Shown here one piece after another: positions 17,097-26,070 of a stretch of 64,000 nucleotides of DNA. The notes under the pieces were generated by a model. It worked only from the letters and a program-made list of their open reading frames with translations. It had not been told where the DNA came from and searched no databases. Within the stretch, counting starts at the first letter, position 1, and each line of letters opens with the position of its first letter. Both the position numbers and the translations under genes were made by a program. This DNA is from Eggerthella timonensis (GTDB lineage: Bacteria; Actinomycetota; Coriobacteriia; Coriobacteriales; Eggerthellaceae), in the NCBI RefSeq assembly GCF_900184265.1, contig NZ_FXXA01000002.1, positions 3,145,983-3,209,982 on the forward strand, in the 5' to 3' direction.

Positions 17097-19058
17097 TTAC
17101 GCCACCTTCGTCTTCGGCCTCAGCTGCTCGCTCGACTTCCCGAAGAACACCTCGTACCAGCACAGGAAGCAGTAGATGTTCCAGATGCGCATCATCTTGA
17201 GCTTGCCGCGGCCCTCCACCGTGGAGAAGTCGGCCGACTTGTGGTCGTCGAGCATCTGCACGAGGTAGTCCACGTTGAAGAATTCGTGCGCGGCCTCGCT
17301 CGTGAATGCCTCCTTGATGCGGTTGTAATAGAGGTCGGTCTGCAGCCACACGGTCAAAGGCGTGATGAACGGCTGCTTGGGCATGTTCGCCACCTTCTTC
17401 TGGAAGCCCAGCTTGCTCGCAGCCACGCGCAGCGCGTACTTCGCGTGGTCGTCGTCCACGCGGCAGGCCGTGGGCAGCTGCAGCGCCACGTCGAGCACCT
17501 TCTTGTCGAGGAACGGCACGCGCAGCTCAAGCGACTGCGACATGGACATCTTGTCGGCCTTGAGGCAGATGTCGAACGGCATGTAGCTGACCATGTCCAC
17601 GTACTGCGTCTGCGTGATGATGTCGAGGTCCTGCTTGGCCGCCTCGTCGAAGTGCGGCTTGCACCACTCCCACGGCTTGCAGGGACCGTCGTAGTCCTTC
17701 AGCACGTTGGGAATCTCGTCCCACATGTAGTTCATGCTCGCGCGCTGATAGCTCTTCTCGGGGCCGCCCGAACCGCGCATCGCGAAGCGGCGCCCGTGGA
17801 AGGAGGGGAGCTTCTCGGCCACGGCGCCCGCGGCGGCGCGCAGAGGACGCGGCACCTTGAAGTACTTGTCGAACTCGAACTGGTCGTGGTAGATCCAGTA
17901 GCCGCCGAACAGCTCGTCGGCGCCCTCGCCCGACTGCACCACCTTCACCTGCTCGCGCGCCAGCTTGCTGACGAAGAACAGCGGGATGGCGCTCGGCGCG
18001 CCGAGCGGCTCGTCCATGTGATACTGCTCGGTGGGCACGATGTCGAGGAACTCCTGCGCGTCGACCTTCACCTGCCAGTTCGGCAGCTGCGCCCATTCGG
18101 CGAACGCCGTGGCGTCGTCCAACTCGTTCAGCTTGATGTCGAAGTCGGGCAGCGCATCGATCTCGGCCAGCTTGTCCTCGCAGCCGATGTCGTAGCCCAC
18201 CGAGAACGTCTTGATGTCGGGAGCGTGCTGCCCCATGCAGTACGCGGCCAGCGAGCTGTCGATGCCGCCCGACAGGAAGCTGCCGATCTCCACGTCGGCG
18301 ATCTCGTGCGCCGCCACCGATTCGTCGAACACGCGGTTGATCTCGTCGGCCCACTCGTCGAGCCCCTTGGACTCGTCGATCTTGTACGTGATGCGGTAGA
18401 AGCACTCGACGTTCAGCTCGCCGTTCTCGAACACCATGAAATGGCCGGGCAGCAGCTTGTGGACGTCCTTGAACATGGTCTGCGAGTCGTTCATGTACTC
18501 GAAGCACAGGTACTGCGGCAGCATCTCGCGGTTGAGCTCTTTGCGGAACGCCGGATGCGCCAGAAACGCCTTGATCTCGCTGCCGTAGATGAGGCGGTTG
18601 CCGTCGTGCTGGTAGTAGAACGGCTTGATGCCGAACAGGTCGCGCGCGCACACGAGGCGCTTCTTCGGCGCGTCCCAGATGGCGATGGCGAACATGCCGC
18701 GCAGCTTCTCGAACACGTCCGTGCCCCACGCCTCGTAGCCGTGGACGATGGTCTCGGTGTCGCCGTTCGTGACGAAGGCGTAGCCGAGCGCCTCGAGCTC
18801 GGCGCGCAGCTCCTGGAAGTTGTATATCTCGCCGTTAAACGTGACGGTTACGGTGCCGTCGGCGTTCTGCATGGGCTGGCGGGAGCCTTCGAGGTCGATG
18901 ATGGACAGGCGGCGAAATCCCATCGCGATGTCGTCGTCCACGAAGAAGCCCTCGTCATCGGGCCCGCGGTGGGCGATGCGATCGGCCATGTCCTTGACAA
19001 CCGCCTTGTTCGTTTCCCGGTCGAAATCGACCGCGGTGAATCCCACGAATCCGCACAT
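17097..19058 (-). CDS. asnB: Asparagine synthetase, glutamine-hydrolysing (AsnB)
   Basis: AsnB makes asparagine from aspartate, ATP and glutamine-derived ammonia. The ATG at 19058 is chosen because it puts the catalytic Cys at position 2 (MCGFVGFT) and has AGGAG ten bases upstream. The N-terminal glutaminase domain shows RIAHRGPDDEG and FNGEIYN; the synthetase domain has the PP-loop SFLSGGIDSS near residue 230 and SGEGADELFGGY. The length, 653, is within the usual range for bacterial AsnB. It stands alone between a Schlafen-like regulator and the FAD reductase, with its own terminator at 17034-17058. A TATCAT -10-like element lies about 45 bases upstream. Confidence 0.96.
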   Translation of the reverse strand: MCGFVGFTAVDFDRETNKAVVKDMADRIAHRGPDDEGFFVDDDIAMGFRRLSIIDLEGSRQPMQNADGTVTVTFNGEIYNFQELRAELEALGYAFVTNGDTETIVHGYEAWGTDVFEKLRGMFAIAIWDAPKKRLVCARDLFGIKPFYYQHDGNRLIYGSEIKAFLAHPAFRKELNREMLPQYLCFEYMNDSQTMFKDVHKLLPGHFMVFENGELNVECFYRITYKIDESKGLDEWADEINRVFDESVAAHEIADVEIGSFLSGGIDSSLAAYCMGQHAPDIKTFSVGYDIGCEDKLAEIDALPDFDIKLNELDDATAFAEWAQLPNWQVKVDAQEFLDIVPTEQYHMDEPLGAPSAIPLFFVSKLAREQVKVVQSGEGADELFGGYWIYHDQFEFDKYFKVPRPLRAAAGAVAEKLPSFHGRRFAMRGSGGPEKSYQRASMNYMWDEIPNVLKDYDGPCKPWEWCKPHFDEAAKQDLDIITQTQYVDMVSYMPFDICLKADKMSMSQSLELRVPFLDKKVLDVALQLPTACRVDDDHAKYALRVAASKLGFQKKVANMPKQPFITPLTVWLQTDLYYNRIKEAFTSEAAHEFFNVDYLVQMLDDHKSADFSTVEGRGKLKMMRIWNIYCFLCWYEVFFGKSSEQLRPKTKVA

Positions 19059-19164
19059 GTGGTTGGTTCTCCTGTTCACGTGATGATGCTGTGAACCTCA
19101 CATGATACGGCAACGAGCCTGCAACTGGGTGGTTTTCACGAAACGCGCGCGAGGCGCGAGGCGC

Positions 19165-20484
19165 TCAGATCCGGCGGTATACGCGAGCCTTCGTAGCCCC
19201 TTCGGCTTCGACCAGGCCGTCGTCCACCAGCTCGCGCAGCAACCTCGCCGCCTTCGTCGCTGAAAAGCCCGTCGCTGCGGCCACTTCGCGCTTCGTCATC
19301 CATGCGCGCCCCGACAACGTCATGAGCACCGACTCGCCGTCGGCGCCCGGCTTGCCGGCTTCGTTTCCGACCCCTTCTGCGGATGGCGAAAGACGAACCC
19401 CTGCATTGGGCAGGATCACGCGAACCGCGCCGTCGAGAAAGTCGATCTCCGGCTCCAACCCCGTTCCCCCATACGCATCCCGCATCTTCATCAGACCCGT
19501 CCCATACGCCTCCACCCAACGCAATCGGTAGAAAAGCGCCGCAAGCCGCGGGTTGCGCGCCACCGATATGCCAGCGAGCGCAGCCATCGTGGTAGCGCCG
19601 TCGGGCAAACCGCCGGGCGATACGATCTCGCATCGATCGTCGAACAGGTTGATCCCGATGTCGGCCCGTATGCGATAGTCGCGATGCACCACCGCATTCA
19701 CCAGAGCTTCCCTTAAAGCCTCGGGCGGATAATCGCGCCACTCGACGCGCTCGGGTCGGGCGCCCACTTCAGCGTGCACGTTGTTCAGCATATCGAGCAT
19801 CTCGAGAGCGTCCACCACTTGTCGCACGACCGAGCCGTCCAGATCCCGCCGCGTCTGAAACACCATTTTAGCGTTGCCGGTAAAACGGGCGATCTTGATG
19901 CCGCGCGCGCACTGATCGGACAGCACGTATCCCAGGTTCGAAAACAAGCCGTCCCCGTTCGCAACGCCCAGCGTCTGCCGTTGCGCGTCTCCGAACGCGA
20001 TGCCGCGCTCGGAGAGGATGGACGACGATTCGTCGAACGTCAGCTCCTGGTCGAGCGAACGGCCCTCCTCGAACGAGTCGCCTGCTTCCTCGCGCAGCAA
20101 CCGCTTTATGCCGTCGAACGTCAACGGCTGCGAGCTGGTCCCTTGCCTCACGTACACGCCCTCCGGCCGCAATCCCTTCCCTGCGATGCAATACGGCCGG
20201 TCGGGTCCGCGATGGACCGTGACCACCACCAGCTGGACGTCGTCGAACCGTTCCACGTGAGCCTCGGCGAACATGCTGAGGTCGGGAACCACGGCGTCGT
20301 GGATCATGTTGTTCACGGCATCGGCGACCCCGCGAGGATCTTCCACCCCGATCACGGTGCCGTCATCCTCGACACCGAGGTAAACCGTACCGCCATCGGT
20401 ATTGGCGAACGCGACGATCTCCTTCTTCAAGGAGGGCATGAAAGTCCGCTTGAGCTCCACCGTCGATGTTTCCACAAAGGTCAT
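19165..20484 (-). CDS. AlbA_2/Schlafen-type ATP-binding transcriptional regulator
   Basis: The start at 20484 has AGAGGAAG just upstream; an in-frame ATG at 20502 does not. The 439-residue protein starts with an AlbA_2 (Schlafen-like) domain: STVELKRTFMPSLKKEIVAFANTDGGTVYLGVEDDG. A GHKL-like HATPase_c_4 region follows at about 255-370 (PPEALREALVNAVVHRDY, then EAYGTGLMKM), and the protein ends in a winged helix (about 385-439: MTKREVAAATGFSATKAARLL). Such proteins are widespread predicted regulators, often in variable regions. Its upstream region is sharply AT-rich. The targets are unknown; autoregulation is plausible. Confidence 0.88.
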   Translation of the reverse strand: MTFVETSTVELKRTFMPSLKKEIVAFANTDGGTVYLGVEDDGTVIGVEDPRGVADAVNNMIHDAVVPDLSMFAEAHVERFDDVQLVVVTVHRGPDRPYCIAGKGLRPEGVYVRQGTSSQPLTFDGIKRLLREEAGDSFEEGRSLDQELTFDESSSILSERGIAFGDAQRQTLGVANGDGLFSNLGYVLSDQCARGIKIARFTGNAKMVFQTRRDLDGSVVRQVVDALEMLDMLNNVHAEVGARPERVEWRDYPPEALREALVNAVVHRDYRIRADIGINLFDDRCEIVSPGGLPDGATTMAALAGISVARNPRLAALFYRLRWVEAYGTGLMKMRDAYGGTGLEPEIDFLDGAVRVILPNAGVRLSPSAEGVGNEAGKPGADGESVLMTLSGRAWMTKREVAAATGFSATKAARLLRELVDDGLVEAEGATKARVYRRI

Positions 20485-20640
20485 GGCACTTCCTCTATTC
20501 AACGATTATTCTCGTTATTTTACTATTTTAGCATTTATTTTAACATTGATATTAAAATCGATGGTAAAAATCGGGATCGATGGAATCCAGAAACGGGCCG
20601 AAGATGGCGAAGAAATCATGCAGCGACCTGCAAGTGCTCC
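20485..20640 (-). promoter_or_regulatory. AT-rich control region of the Schlafen-like gene
   Basis: The 20505-20580 core is strongly AT-rich in a high-GC window. It contains an inverted repeat ATTTTAA-N8-TTAAAAT at 20537-20558 and, on the minus strand, repeated TAAAATA units upstream of the 20484 start, several of which could serve as -10 elements. Confidence 0.5.
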
Positions 20641-20693
20641 CTAGTGTGGGATAATGCAGCGCAGACCCCCACACGAAGGAGATTTTGCCGAAC

Positions 20694-21983
20694 ATGACCG
20701 CACCAACCGCCCGCATCGCCTCTTCCGCCGACGTCGCCCGCCGCTTACAACCGGTCGTCGTGGGCGGCGACATCCTGGCCTACAGCTACGTGCGCGAGCT
20801 GCACCGCGCCTATGGCATCGAGCGCACCATCGTGCTGGCCACGCAGGATATCAAGATGCTGTCGTCGAGCCGCTTCACCGACTACCGTCTGGAACCGCTC
20901 ATCCACGACCCGGAAGGCCTCTACGACGCGCTCGAGCGCGTGGCCGCCCAGGTTCGCGCCGACGACCCCGACCGCGTGCTGCTGGTGCTCGGCTGCGACG
21001 ATTGCCATGCGCGCATGCTCTCATCGGGAAAGCTTCGCCTCGAGGCCGCCGGCTACACGGTCCCCTACATCGACTTCGACCTGCTCGACGACATCACGCA
21101 GAAGCGCCGCTTCTACGAGCTGTGCGAGCAGCTGGACATCCCCTTCCCGCGCACGTGGTACTTCGATTGCGGCCCGGACGGCCCGGAAGAGCTGCCGGTC
21201 GAGGACTTCCCCTACCCGCTCATCGCGAAGCCGTCGAACTCCGCGCAGTTCCAGGACGCCACCATCGCCCGCAAGCGCAAGATCTACGAGATCGATAGCG
21301 CCGAGGAGCTGGCGCAGGTGTGGCGCGACATCCGCGCGTCGGACTACGACAACGAGCTGGTGCTGCAGGACTTCGTCCCCGGCGGCGACGACGCCATCCG
21401 CACGCTCACGACGTTCTCGGACGCCTCGGGCGACGTGCGCGTGGTGTCGGGCGGCGTGGTGTGCCTGCAGGACCACGACCCCACCGCGCTGGGCAACCCG
21501 CTATGCATCATGGGAGAGCGCGAGGAGGAGATCATCGCCTGCGCCAAGCGCTTCCTCAAAGAGGTGGGCTACCGCGGCTTCGCGAACTTCGACATCAAGC
21601 TCGACGAGCGCGACGGGGCGTTCCGCTTCTTCGAGGTGAACACGCGCTGCGGCCGCAACACGTACTACCTGAGCCTGGGCGGCGTGAACTTCGTCGAGCT
21701 CATCGTGCGCGAGTTCTTGCTGGGCGAGGCCATCGACTACCGCGAGGCGTACGACCCGTTCGTCTACAGCTGCGTGCCGCGCTACGTGCTCGATCGCAGC
21801 ATGGAGAACCGCGCCCGCCTGCAGCAGGCCCTCGAGACGCTGCGCCGCACGCCCGAGCCCTATCCGCTGCACTACGCGCCTGACTCGCTCGTCCACAACT
21901 TCTGGGCGAAGGCCATGCATGTGAACCAGATCCCCAAGTTCAAGCGCTTCTATTGGGACACCGACGGCAAGCAGCTGAAGTAA
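20694..21983 (+). CDS. ATP-grasp carboxylate-amine ligase
   Basis: The 429-residue protein has the ATP-grasp arrangement: an N-terminal Rossmann-like part (PVVVGGDILAYSYVRELHRAYG), a lysine-containing YPLIAKPSNS segment near 179-188, LQDFVPGGDD, and the metal-binding FFEVNTRCGRNTYYLSLGG near 314-332. By family these enzymes join a carboxylate (via an acyl phosphate) to an amine; relatives include D-aspartate ligases and poorly known carboxylate-amine ligases. The ATG at 20694 is 12 bases from AAGGAG (20676-20681); a TTG at 20685 is an alternative. A GATAAT box lies at 20650-20655. The stop codon overlaps the start of a GTCCCC-type hairpin repeat. Confidence 0.85.
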   Translation: MTAPTARIASSADVARRLQPVVVGGDILAYSYVRELHRAYGIERTIVLATQDIKMLSSSRFTDYRLEPLIHDPEGLYDALERVAAQVRADDPDRVLLVLGCDDCHARMLSSGKLRLEAAGYTVPYIDFDLLDDITQKRRFYELCEQLDIPFPRTWYFDCGPDGPEELPVEDFPYPLIAKPSNSAQFQDATIARKRKIYEIDSAEELAQVWRDIRASDYDNELVLQDFVPGGDDAIRTLTTFSDASGDVRVVSGGVVCLQDHDPTALGNPLCIMGEREEEIIACAKRFLKEVGYRGFANFDIKLDERDGAFRFFEVNTRCGRNTYYLSLGGVNFVELIVREFLLGEAIDYREAYDPFVYSCVPRYVLDRSMENRARLQQALETLRRTPEPYPLHYAPDSLVHNFWAKAMHVNQIPKFKRFYWDTDGKQLK

Positions 21984-22030
21984 ATGTCCCCAAAATGTCT
22001 CCAAAGGGGACAGGCACCTTTGGGGACATT
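21983..22030. repeat. GTCCCC/GGGGAC hairpin repeat, copy 1
   Basis: AATGTCCCCAAA (21983-21994) pairs with TTTGGGGACATT (22019-22030). The inner part is a second near-palindrome built from TGTCTCC and GGGGACA. The last A of the upstream TAA is the first base. A shorter relative lies at 26036-26070. Confidence 0.85.
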
Positions 22031-22049
22031 GCAGGAAGAAGGGGCAAGG

Positions 22050-22388
22050 ATGAAACGCTCGGGATTGATCGCGATGATCGTGCTCACGGTGCTCCCGCTC
22101 GTCACGACCGGGCTCGCCGTCCTGTTCGTGCTGCCCGACACGATCCCGCTCCATGCAGGTGCAGGCGGCGTCGACCGCATCGGCTCGAAGCTCGACGCGT
22201 TCGGGATAACCCCGTTCCTGGTGGGCTTCGGCGCACTGGCCACGATCGCCTACGCATACATGGATCGGCTGGCCGCGAGATACGGCAGCGACGCGCACAG
22301 CGGGCGCGTGCTGCTCCTGTTCGCCCTCGCCCTCATGAACGTTTGGCAGCTTATCTTCCTCGTCTGGATGACGTTCGGCGCGACATGA
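22050..22388 (+). CDS. Small DUF1648-type membrane protein
   Basis: The ATG at 22050 follows an AAGGGGCAAGG ribosome site. The 112-residue product has three predicted helices (about 6-27, 47-67 and 81-106). Between helices 1 and 2 is LPDTIPLHAGAGGVDRIGSK, the hallmark of DUF1648 (SdpI/YhfC-related membrane proteins). DUF1648 is best known from SdpI, an immunity protein and signal transducer in Bacillus, but most homologues have no known role and this one lacks the larger SdpI C-terminal part. A strong terminator follows directly. Confidence 0.82.
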   Translation: MKRSGLIAMIVLTVLPLVTTGLAVLFVLPDTIPLHAGAGGVDRIGSKLDAFGITPFLVGFGALATIAYAYMDRLAARYGSDAHSGRVLLLFALALMNVWQLIFLVWMTFGAT

Positions 22389-22426
22389 GAAGGAGCCCGC
22401 AGATGCGGGCTCCTTCTTGGTTTTTT
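22389..22426 (+). terminator. Rho-independent terminator
   Basis: GAAGGAGCCCGC (22389-22400) and GCGGGCTCCTTC (22405-22416) form a 12-bp stem with loop AGAT, followed by TTGG and six T residues. It starts right after the DUF1648 gene stop. Confidence 0.92.
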
Positions 22427-24368
22427 ACGACGCTTGGCCCAACGCCTCGGTCACGGCGGCGAAGAACGCCTTGCTCGTCGTCGTGGCGCCGCTCACGGCA
22501 TCGACGTCCACCGACTGCGCATCGAGCACCGTCTGCGGCAGGCTCTCGAGCGCCTTGCCGCCGATGTCGGGTGTCTCGCTCTGCTCAAGCACCTCGATGG
22601 CGGACATCTTATCGCCGTCCATCGTCACCTTGACCACGACGTCGCCGCCGATCCCCTGCCCCTTGCCAACGTACTCGTTCTCGGAGGTATCGTAGGACTT
22701 CTCCTCGGCCATGTCGGTCTCCTTGCCCGGCAGGTACGTCGGGGACGATTCCACCGCAGCGACGGCGTACGTCGGCAGAGGATCCTTCTTCGCAGCCGCG
22801 TTCGCCCCGGCCACCTTACCGAAGATCATGCACTCGGCCATGTTGCCGCCGCCTTGGTACATGTTCGAGGCGATTCCGCCGAACTCGCCGGCCGCGTACA
22901 GGTGCGGGATGGGCCGGCCGTCGCGGTCGAGCACCTCGGCTTTTCCGTTGCGCCGTGGGCCGCCCTGGGTGTTGAGGATATCGGGCATCACCTCGATCGC
23001 GTAGAAGGGGCCGTCGCCGAACGCGCGCATCGTCCCGGCAACGCGTCTGAACATCGGATCGTGGCCTTCGGACGCCGCCTTGCCGAAGTCGGCGACGGTC
23101 TGCTCGAGGGAGGCGGGATCGGCATCCATGAGCCCTGCCAGCTCGGCGATGCTCCCAGCCGACAGCGCTTTCGCCAGCCGCTCCTCCTCGATGCGACCGC
23201 TTGCGGCAAGAACATCGTAGTGCGCCTGATCGAAAACGAGGAAGCTCCGCGAAGGATGCTTCGGCATCTTCCAAGCGCCGTTGGCGTAATGCTTGCCGTG
23301 CCGCGCGAGTTCGTCCTCGCGGAGGTACCGTTCGCCCGAAGCGCCCACGAGAATCAAACTACCGTGGTAGATTTTCGCAGGAAGGGGCAGGATCGTGCCG
23401 CGCTCCCCCTCTTCGGCAAGAAAGCACATGCCGCCGAACAGCATCATGGCCTCGTAGGAGTTCATGTGCCACAGGTCCGCGCCGACTTCCTGCACCAAAT
23501 GGATGCCGTCGCCCGTGTTGTACAACGTGCCCAACGGGGCGCAATGCGACAATCCCAGATAGTCTTTGATCATCTCGGGGTTGTTCTCGAACCCGCCGCA
23601 CGTGAGCACCACGCCGTTGCTCGCGCGGATCAGCCGCTTCTCTCCCCCACGCTGGACTTCGACGCCCACGACGGTCCTCGACTGAGGATCCTGCACCAAG
23701 CGAGAAACGGGAGACTCGAACCACACGTCGATCTTGTCTTTCAAGGCCGCGACGCCATCGCGTTGCACTTGCCACATATAACCGTCCGAGTTGCCCTCGT
23801 GCAGCGCGGTCATGGAAATCTTGTCCGAACCGGGAAGCTCGGGATACTCCGGCGACATGAAGGCGAATGCGGGACTCAGCTGATCCACGTTGCGGAAGTC
23901 TTCGACGTTCAGACCGTACCAGGACGCGTATTCGTCCTTGAGGCCGGCGAGGCCCTTGACGAACGTGTCCGTCACGTCGTCGGGCACCGGCAAGGTCCCG
24001 CACAGGGCCGTGAAGTAATCGCGCGCCGCCTGCTCGTCGCCGTTGCTGTGCATGAACGTCTGACCGCAATAACGCGAATTGCCGCCTTCGTGACCGAGTG
24101 GAGCCTTGTCGAGCAGCAGCACGGACGCGCCCGCCTCCGCCGCCGACTTCGCCGCAACCGCGCCGGCGGAGCCGAAGCCCACGACCACCACGTCGTATTG
24201 GCCGTCCCAAGCAACCGTCTGGGCGAAATCGTACTCGCCTTCCTCGGCGGATGCCTGCGGCGCGCATGCGGCAAGCGCTCCCGCCCCCATCATGCCCGCA
24301 CCGGCAACCGCGAGCCCTTTCAAGAAATTGCGCCTTCCGAACGCCTTGCCTATGACTTCTTCCATCAT
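22425..24368 (-). CDS. Tat-exported FAD reductase with C-terminal FMN-binding domain
   Basis: The ATG at 24368 lies behind GGAGGAAGGG. The 647-residue product starts with a twin-arginine signal (GRRNFLKGLAVAGAGMM) and a lipobox-like LAAC. The FAD domain has VVVVGFGSAGAVAAKSAAE and LLLDKAPLGHEGGNSRY; a C-terminal FMN_bind domain (about 555-647) ends in DAVSGATTTSKAFF. The SGATxxS motif is where flavin transferase attaches FMN through a phosphoester to Thr, as in NqrC. FMN thus replaces the hemes of flavocytochrome c as the internal electron relay. It is divergent from the membrane LuxR regulator at 24600, the usual pairing in this lineage. The substrate is unknown. Confidence 0.93.
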   Translation of the reverse strand: MMEEVIGKAFGRRNFLKGLAVAGAGMMGAGALAACAPQASAEEGEYDFAQTVAWDGQYDVVVVGFGSAGAVAAKSAAEAGASVLLLDKAPLGHEGGNSRYCGQTFMHSNGDEQAARDYFTALCGTLPVPDDVTDTFVKGLAGLKDEYASWYGLNVEDFRNVDQLSPAFAFMSPEYPELPGSDKISMTALHEGNSDGYMWQVQRDGVAALKDKIDVWFESPVSRLVQDPQSRTVVGVEVQRGGEKRLIRASNGVVLTCGGFENNPEMIKDYLGLSHCAPLGTLYNTGDGIHLVQEVGADLWHMNSYEAMMLFGGMCFLAEEGERGTILPLPAKIYHGSLILVGASGERYLREDELARHGKHYANGAWKMPKHPSRSFLVFDQAHYDVLAASGRIEEERLAKALSAGSIAELAGLMDADPASLEQTVADFGKAASEGHDPMFRRVAGTMRAFGDGPFYAIEVMPDILNTQGGPRRNGKAEVLDRDGRPIPHLYAAGEFGGIASNMYQGGGNMAECMIFGKVAGANAAAKKDPLPTYAVAAVESSPTYLPGKETDMAEEKSYDTSENEYVGKGQGIGGDVVVKVTMDGDKMSAIEVLEQSETPDIGGKALESLPQTVLDAQSVDVDAVSGATTTSKAFFAAVTEALGQAS

Positions 24369-24521
24369 GTCCCTTCCTCCCAAGCCGAATACGTCCGCTC
24401 CACGCAGCCTGCATCGAACGGATGCGCCGACGAGTTCGCCGACGACCGCACCCTAAGCCGGAAACGGCAGGTTGAGAATCGGGACGGCGTACTGAACTTC
24501 GTTTTCCCCGATAGGAGCATA

Positions 24522-24548
24522 CGTCCTCATGCCTGAGGCATGAGGACG
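24522..24548. promoter_or_regulatory. 27-bp perfect palindrome between divergent reductase and LuxR genes
   Basis: CGTCCTCATGCCT (24522-24534) and AGGCATGAGGACG (24536-24548) are exact complements around one G. A TATGAT at 24562-24567 points towards the LuxR gene, which puts the right arm over its -35. On the other strand TATGCT lies next to the left arm. It is therefore placed to control both promoters. Confidence 0.75.
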
Positions 24549-24599
24549 AGCATGAGGTCGCTATGATATGATGGCCGCACATGAGACGAGGAAACGGGG

Positions 24600-26036
24600 A
24601 TGCTGGTGAACCGAGGGGGCCAAACGCTTTGCATAGCGCTGGGAGGCGGTCTGTACTGGGCTGCGTCGATCCTATTTCTCACCGTATGGCGACCCTCGCT
24701 CGCGACGGCCGGCGGTGCCGACTCCACGACTCAGGCGCTGCTCTGGTTCCTCATCTCGGCCGCCATCGGCGCGACGCTCGCGTTCCACAAGCAGCTCATG
24801 CGCCCGCGGTTCCAATGCGGCCTCGGACTGGCTGCTGCGGCCGCAACGGCAGCCTACATCGCATTGCCGCCCCTCGGGCTGCCCGACGGCATTGGCGCTG
24901 CGGTGGCGCTCCTCGCGAACGCGCTGCACCACGCCCTGCTCATCGTGTTCTGGGGAATCGTGTACACGTCGCTCGGAAAGCACGAGGCCGAGCGGGCAAC
25001 GGCCCTCAGCGCGCTGGTCGCGCTTGCCGCGTATTTCCTATGCCTCCTCATCCCCGTCGGATCGCTCGGCGCACCCATCGCCGCCGCGCTGAGGGCGGTC
25101 GGCGTCGTGCCCTTCCTCATCGGCGCCGCACGCATCCCGACGCTCGAACGCGCCGCCTCCCCTGACAGCCTCGGACTGCTCGTGCCGTTCTATCTCAGCC
25201 GCGCGTTCCTCGGGCTTTGCATGGCACCGTTGTTTTTCCTCGCGGCCGCGGCAACCGATGCGATTCCCCCCTCAGCCCCGCTCTGCATAGCAGGGCTGCT
25301 CGGATCCGCCGCGGCGTTCGGCGCGATGCTTCTGAGGAAGCGAGCCGACCTCTCGATCCTCCGCGTCGCCCCGCTCGTTCTCCTGGGAGCCGTGTCCCTG
25401 CCCTACGTTTTCCCGCTCGGCAGCCTCGGCGCCGCGCTTCCCTTGATAGCCGCATCGATCGCCTGGATCTCGTGGATCGCCCTTTCGGCCGCGCAGCTCT
25501 CAGACATCAAGGAGCGCATCGGGCTCGACGAAGCTTTTCTCGCTATCTCGGAGAAAGCCGTCGTGATCACAGCGATCTTCCTGGGGTTCGCCCTCTGCTC
25601 GCTCGCCTCCGCGCAGGCACACGCCTTCCCCGTCTCCGACCTTTCAGCATCGCTCGCCTCGCTGCCGCTTTACGCGTGCCTCATCGTCTGCTGCTACCAA
25701 TTCGCGCAGCTTATCGAGCGCAAGCAGCGCCAACGGCTCGTCAAGAAGGGCTTCATGCGCTCGGAGGATCAAGTTCGCATGGTGCATGACGCGCTGGCGA
25801 AGCGCTACGGGTTGACCGAACGTGAGAAGGACGTGTTCGTGCTCATGGCGGCGGGGCACACGCGCCCACGCATTCGCGAGCAGCTCTGCATATCGGACGG
25901 CACGGTCAAAACCCACGCCTACCATCTGTACGAGAAAATGGGCGTCCATTCGCGCGAAGAGCTCTACGCCCTCGTTGAGCGCGAGCGCGCCAAGCTGGCC
26001 GACGACGAGCATATCGGCCTCGACGACCTCGCATAA
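24600..26036 (+). CDS. LuxR-family regulator with multi-helix (about 12 TM) sensor domain
   Basis: The 478-residue protein begins with about 12 hydrophobic segments covering residues 5-390, arranged like an MFS-type bundle, and ends in a LuxR helix-turn-helix at about 410-470 (LTEREKDVFVLMAAGHTRPRIREQLCISDGTVKTHAYHLYEKMG). The ATG at 24600 has GAGGA seven bases upstream. Proteins of this architecture are a hallmark of Eggerthella and relatives, where they control adjacent reductase genes in response to small molecules. Here the divergent neighbour is the FAD/FMN reductase, and the 27-bp palindrome between them is the likely operator. The ligand is unknown. Confidence 0.9.
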   Translation: MLVNRGGQTLCIALGGGLYWAASILFLTVWRPSLATAGGADSTTQALLWFLISAAIGATLAFHKQLMRPRFQCGLGLAAAAATAAYIALPPLGLPDGIGAAVALLANALHHALLIVFWGIVYTSLGKHEAERATALSALVALAAYFLCLLIPVGSLGAPIAAALRAVGVVPFLIGAARIPTLERAASPDSLGLLVPFYLSRAFLGLCMAPLFFLAAAATDAIPPSAPLCIAGLLGSAAAFGAMLLRKRADLSILRVAPLVLLGAVSLPYVFPLGSLGAALPLIAASIAWISWIALSAAQLSDIKERIGLDEAFLAISEKAVVITAIFLGFALCSLASAQAHAFPVSDLSASLASLPLYACLIVCCYQFAQLIERKQRQRLVKKGFMRSEDQVRMVHDALAKRYGLTEREKDVFVLMAAGHTRPRIREQLCISDGTVKTHAYHLYEKMGVHSREELYALVERERAKLADDEHIGLDDLA

Positions 26037-26070
26037 TGTCCCAAATGGGGACTGTCCCCTTTTGGGACAT
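26036..26070. repeat. GTCCC/GGGAC hairpin repeat, copy 2
   Basis: ATGTCCCAAA (26036-26045) pairs with TTTGGGACAT (26061-26070), with GGGGAC and GTCCCC paired inside. It lies exactly between the convergent LuxR and map genes; its edge bases belong to the TAA of one and the TGA of the other. Confidence 0.88.

Noticed and set aside
19090-19102. TGTGA-N3-TCACA inverted repeat upstream of asnB
   Set aside because: Spacer is three bases rather than six, so it does not fit the Crp/Fnr layout seen at 1272 and 8705.
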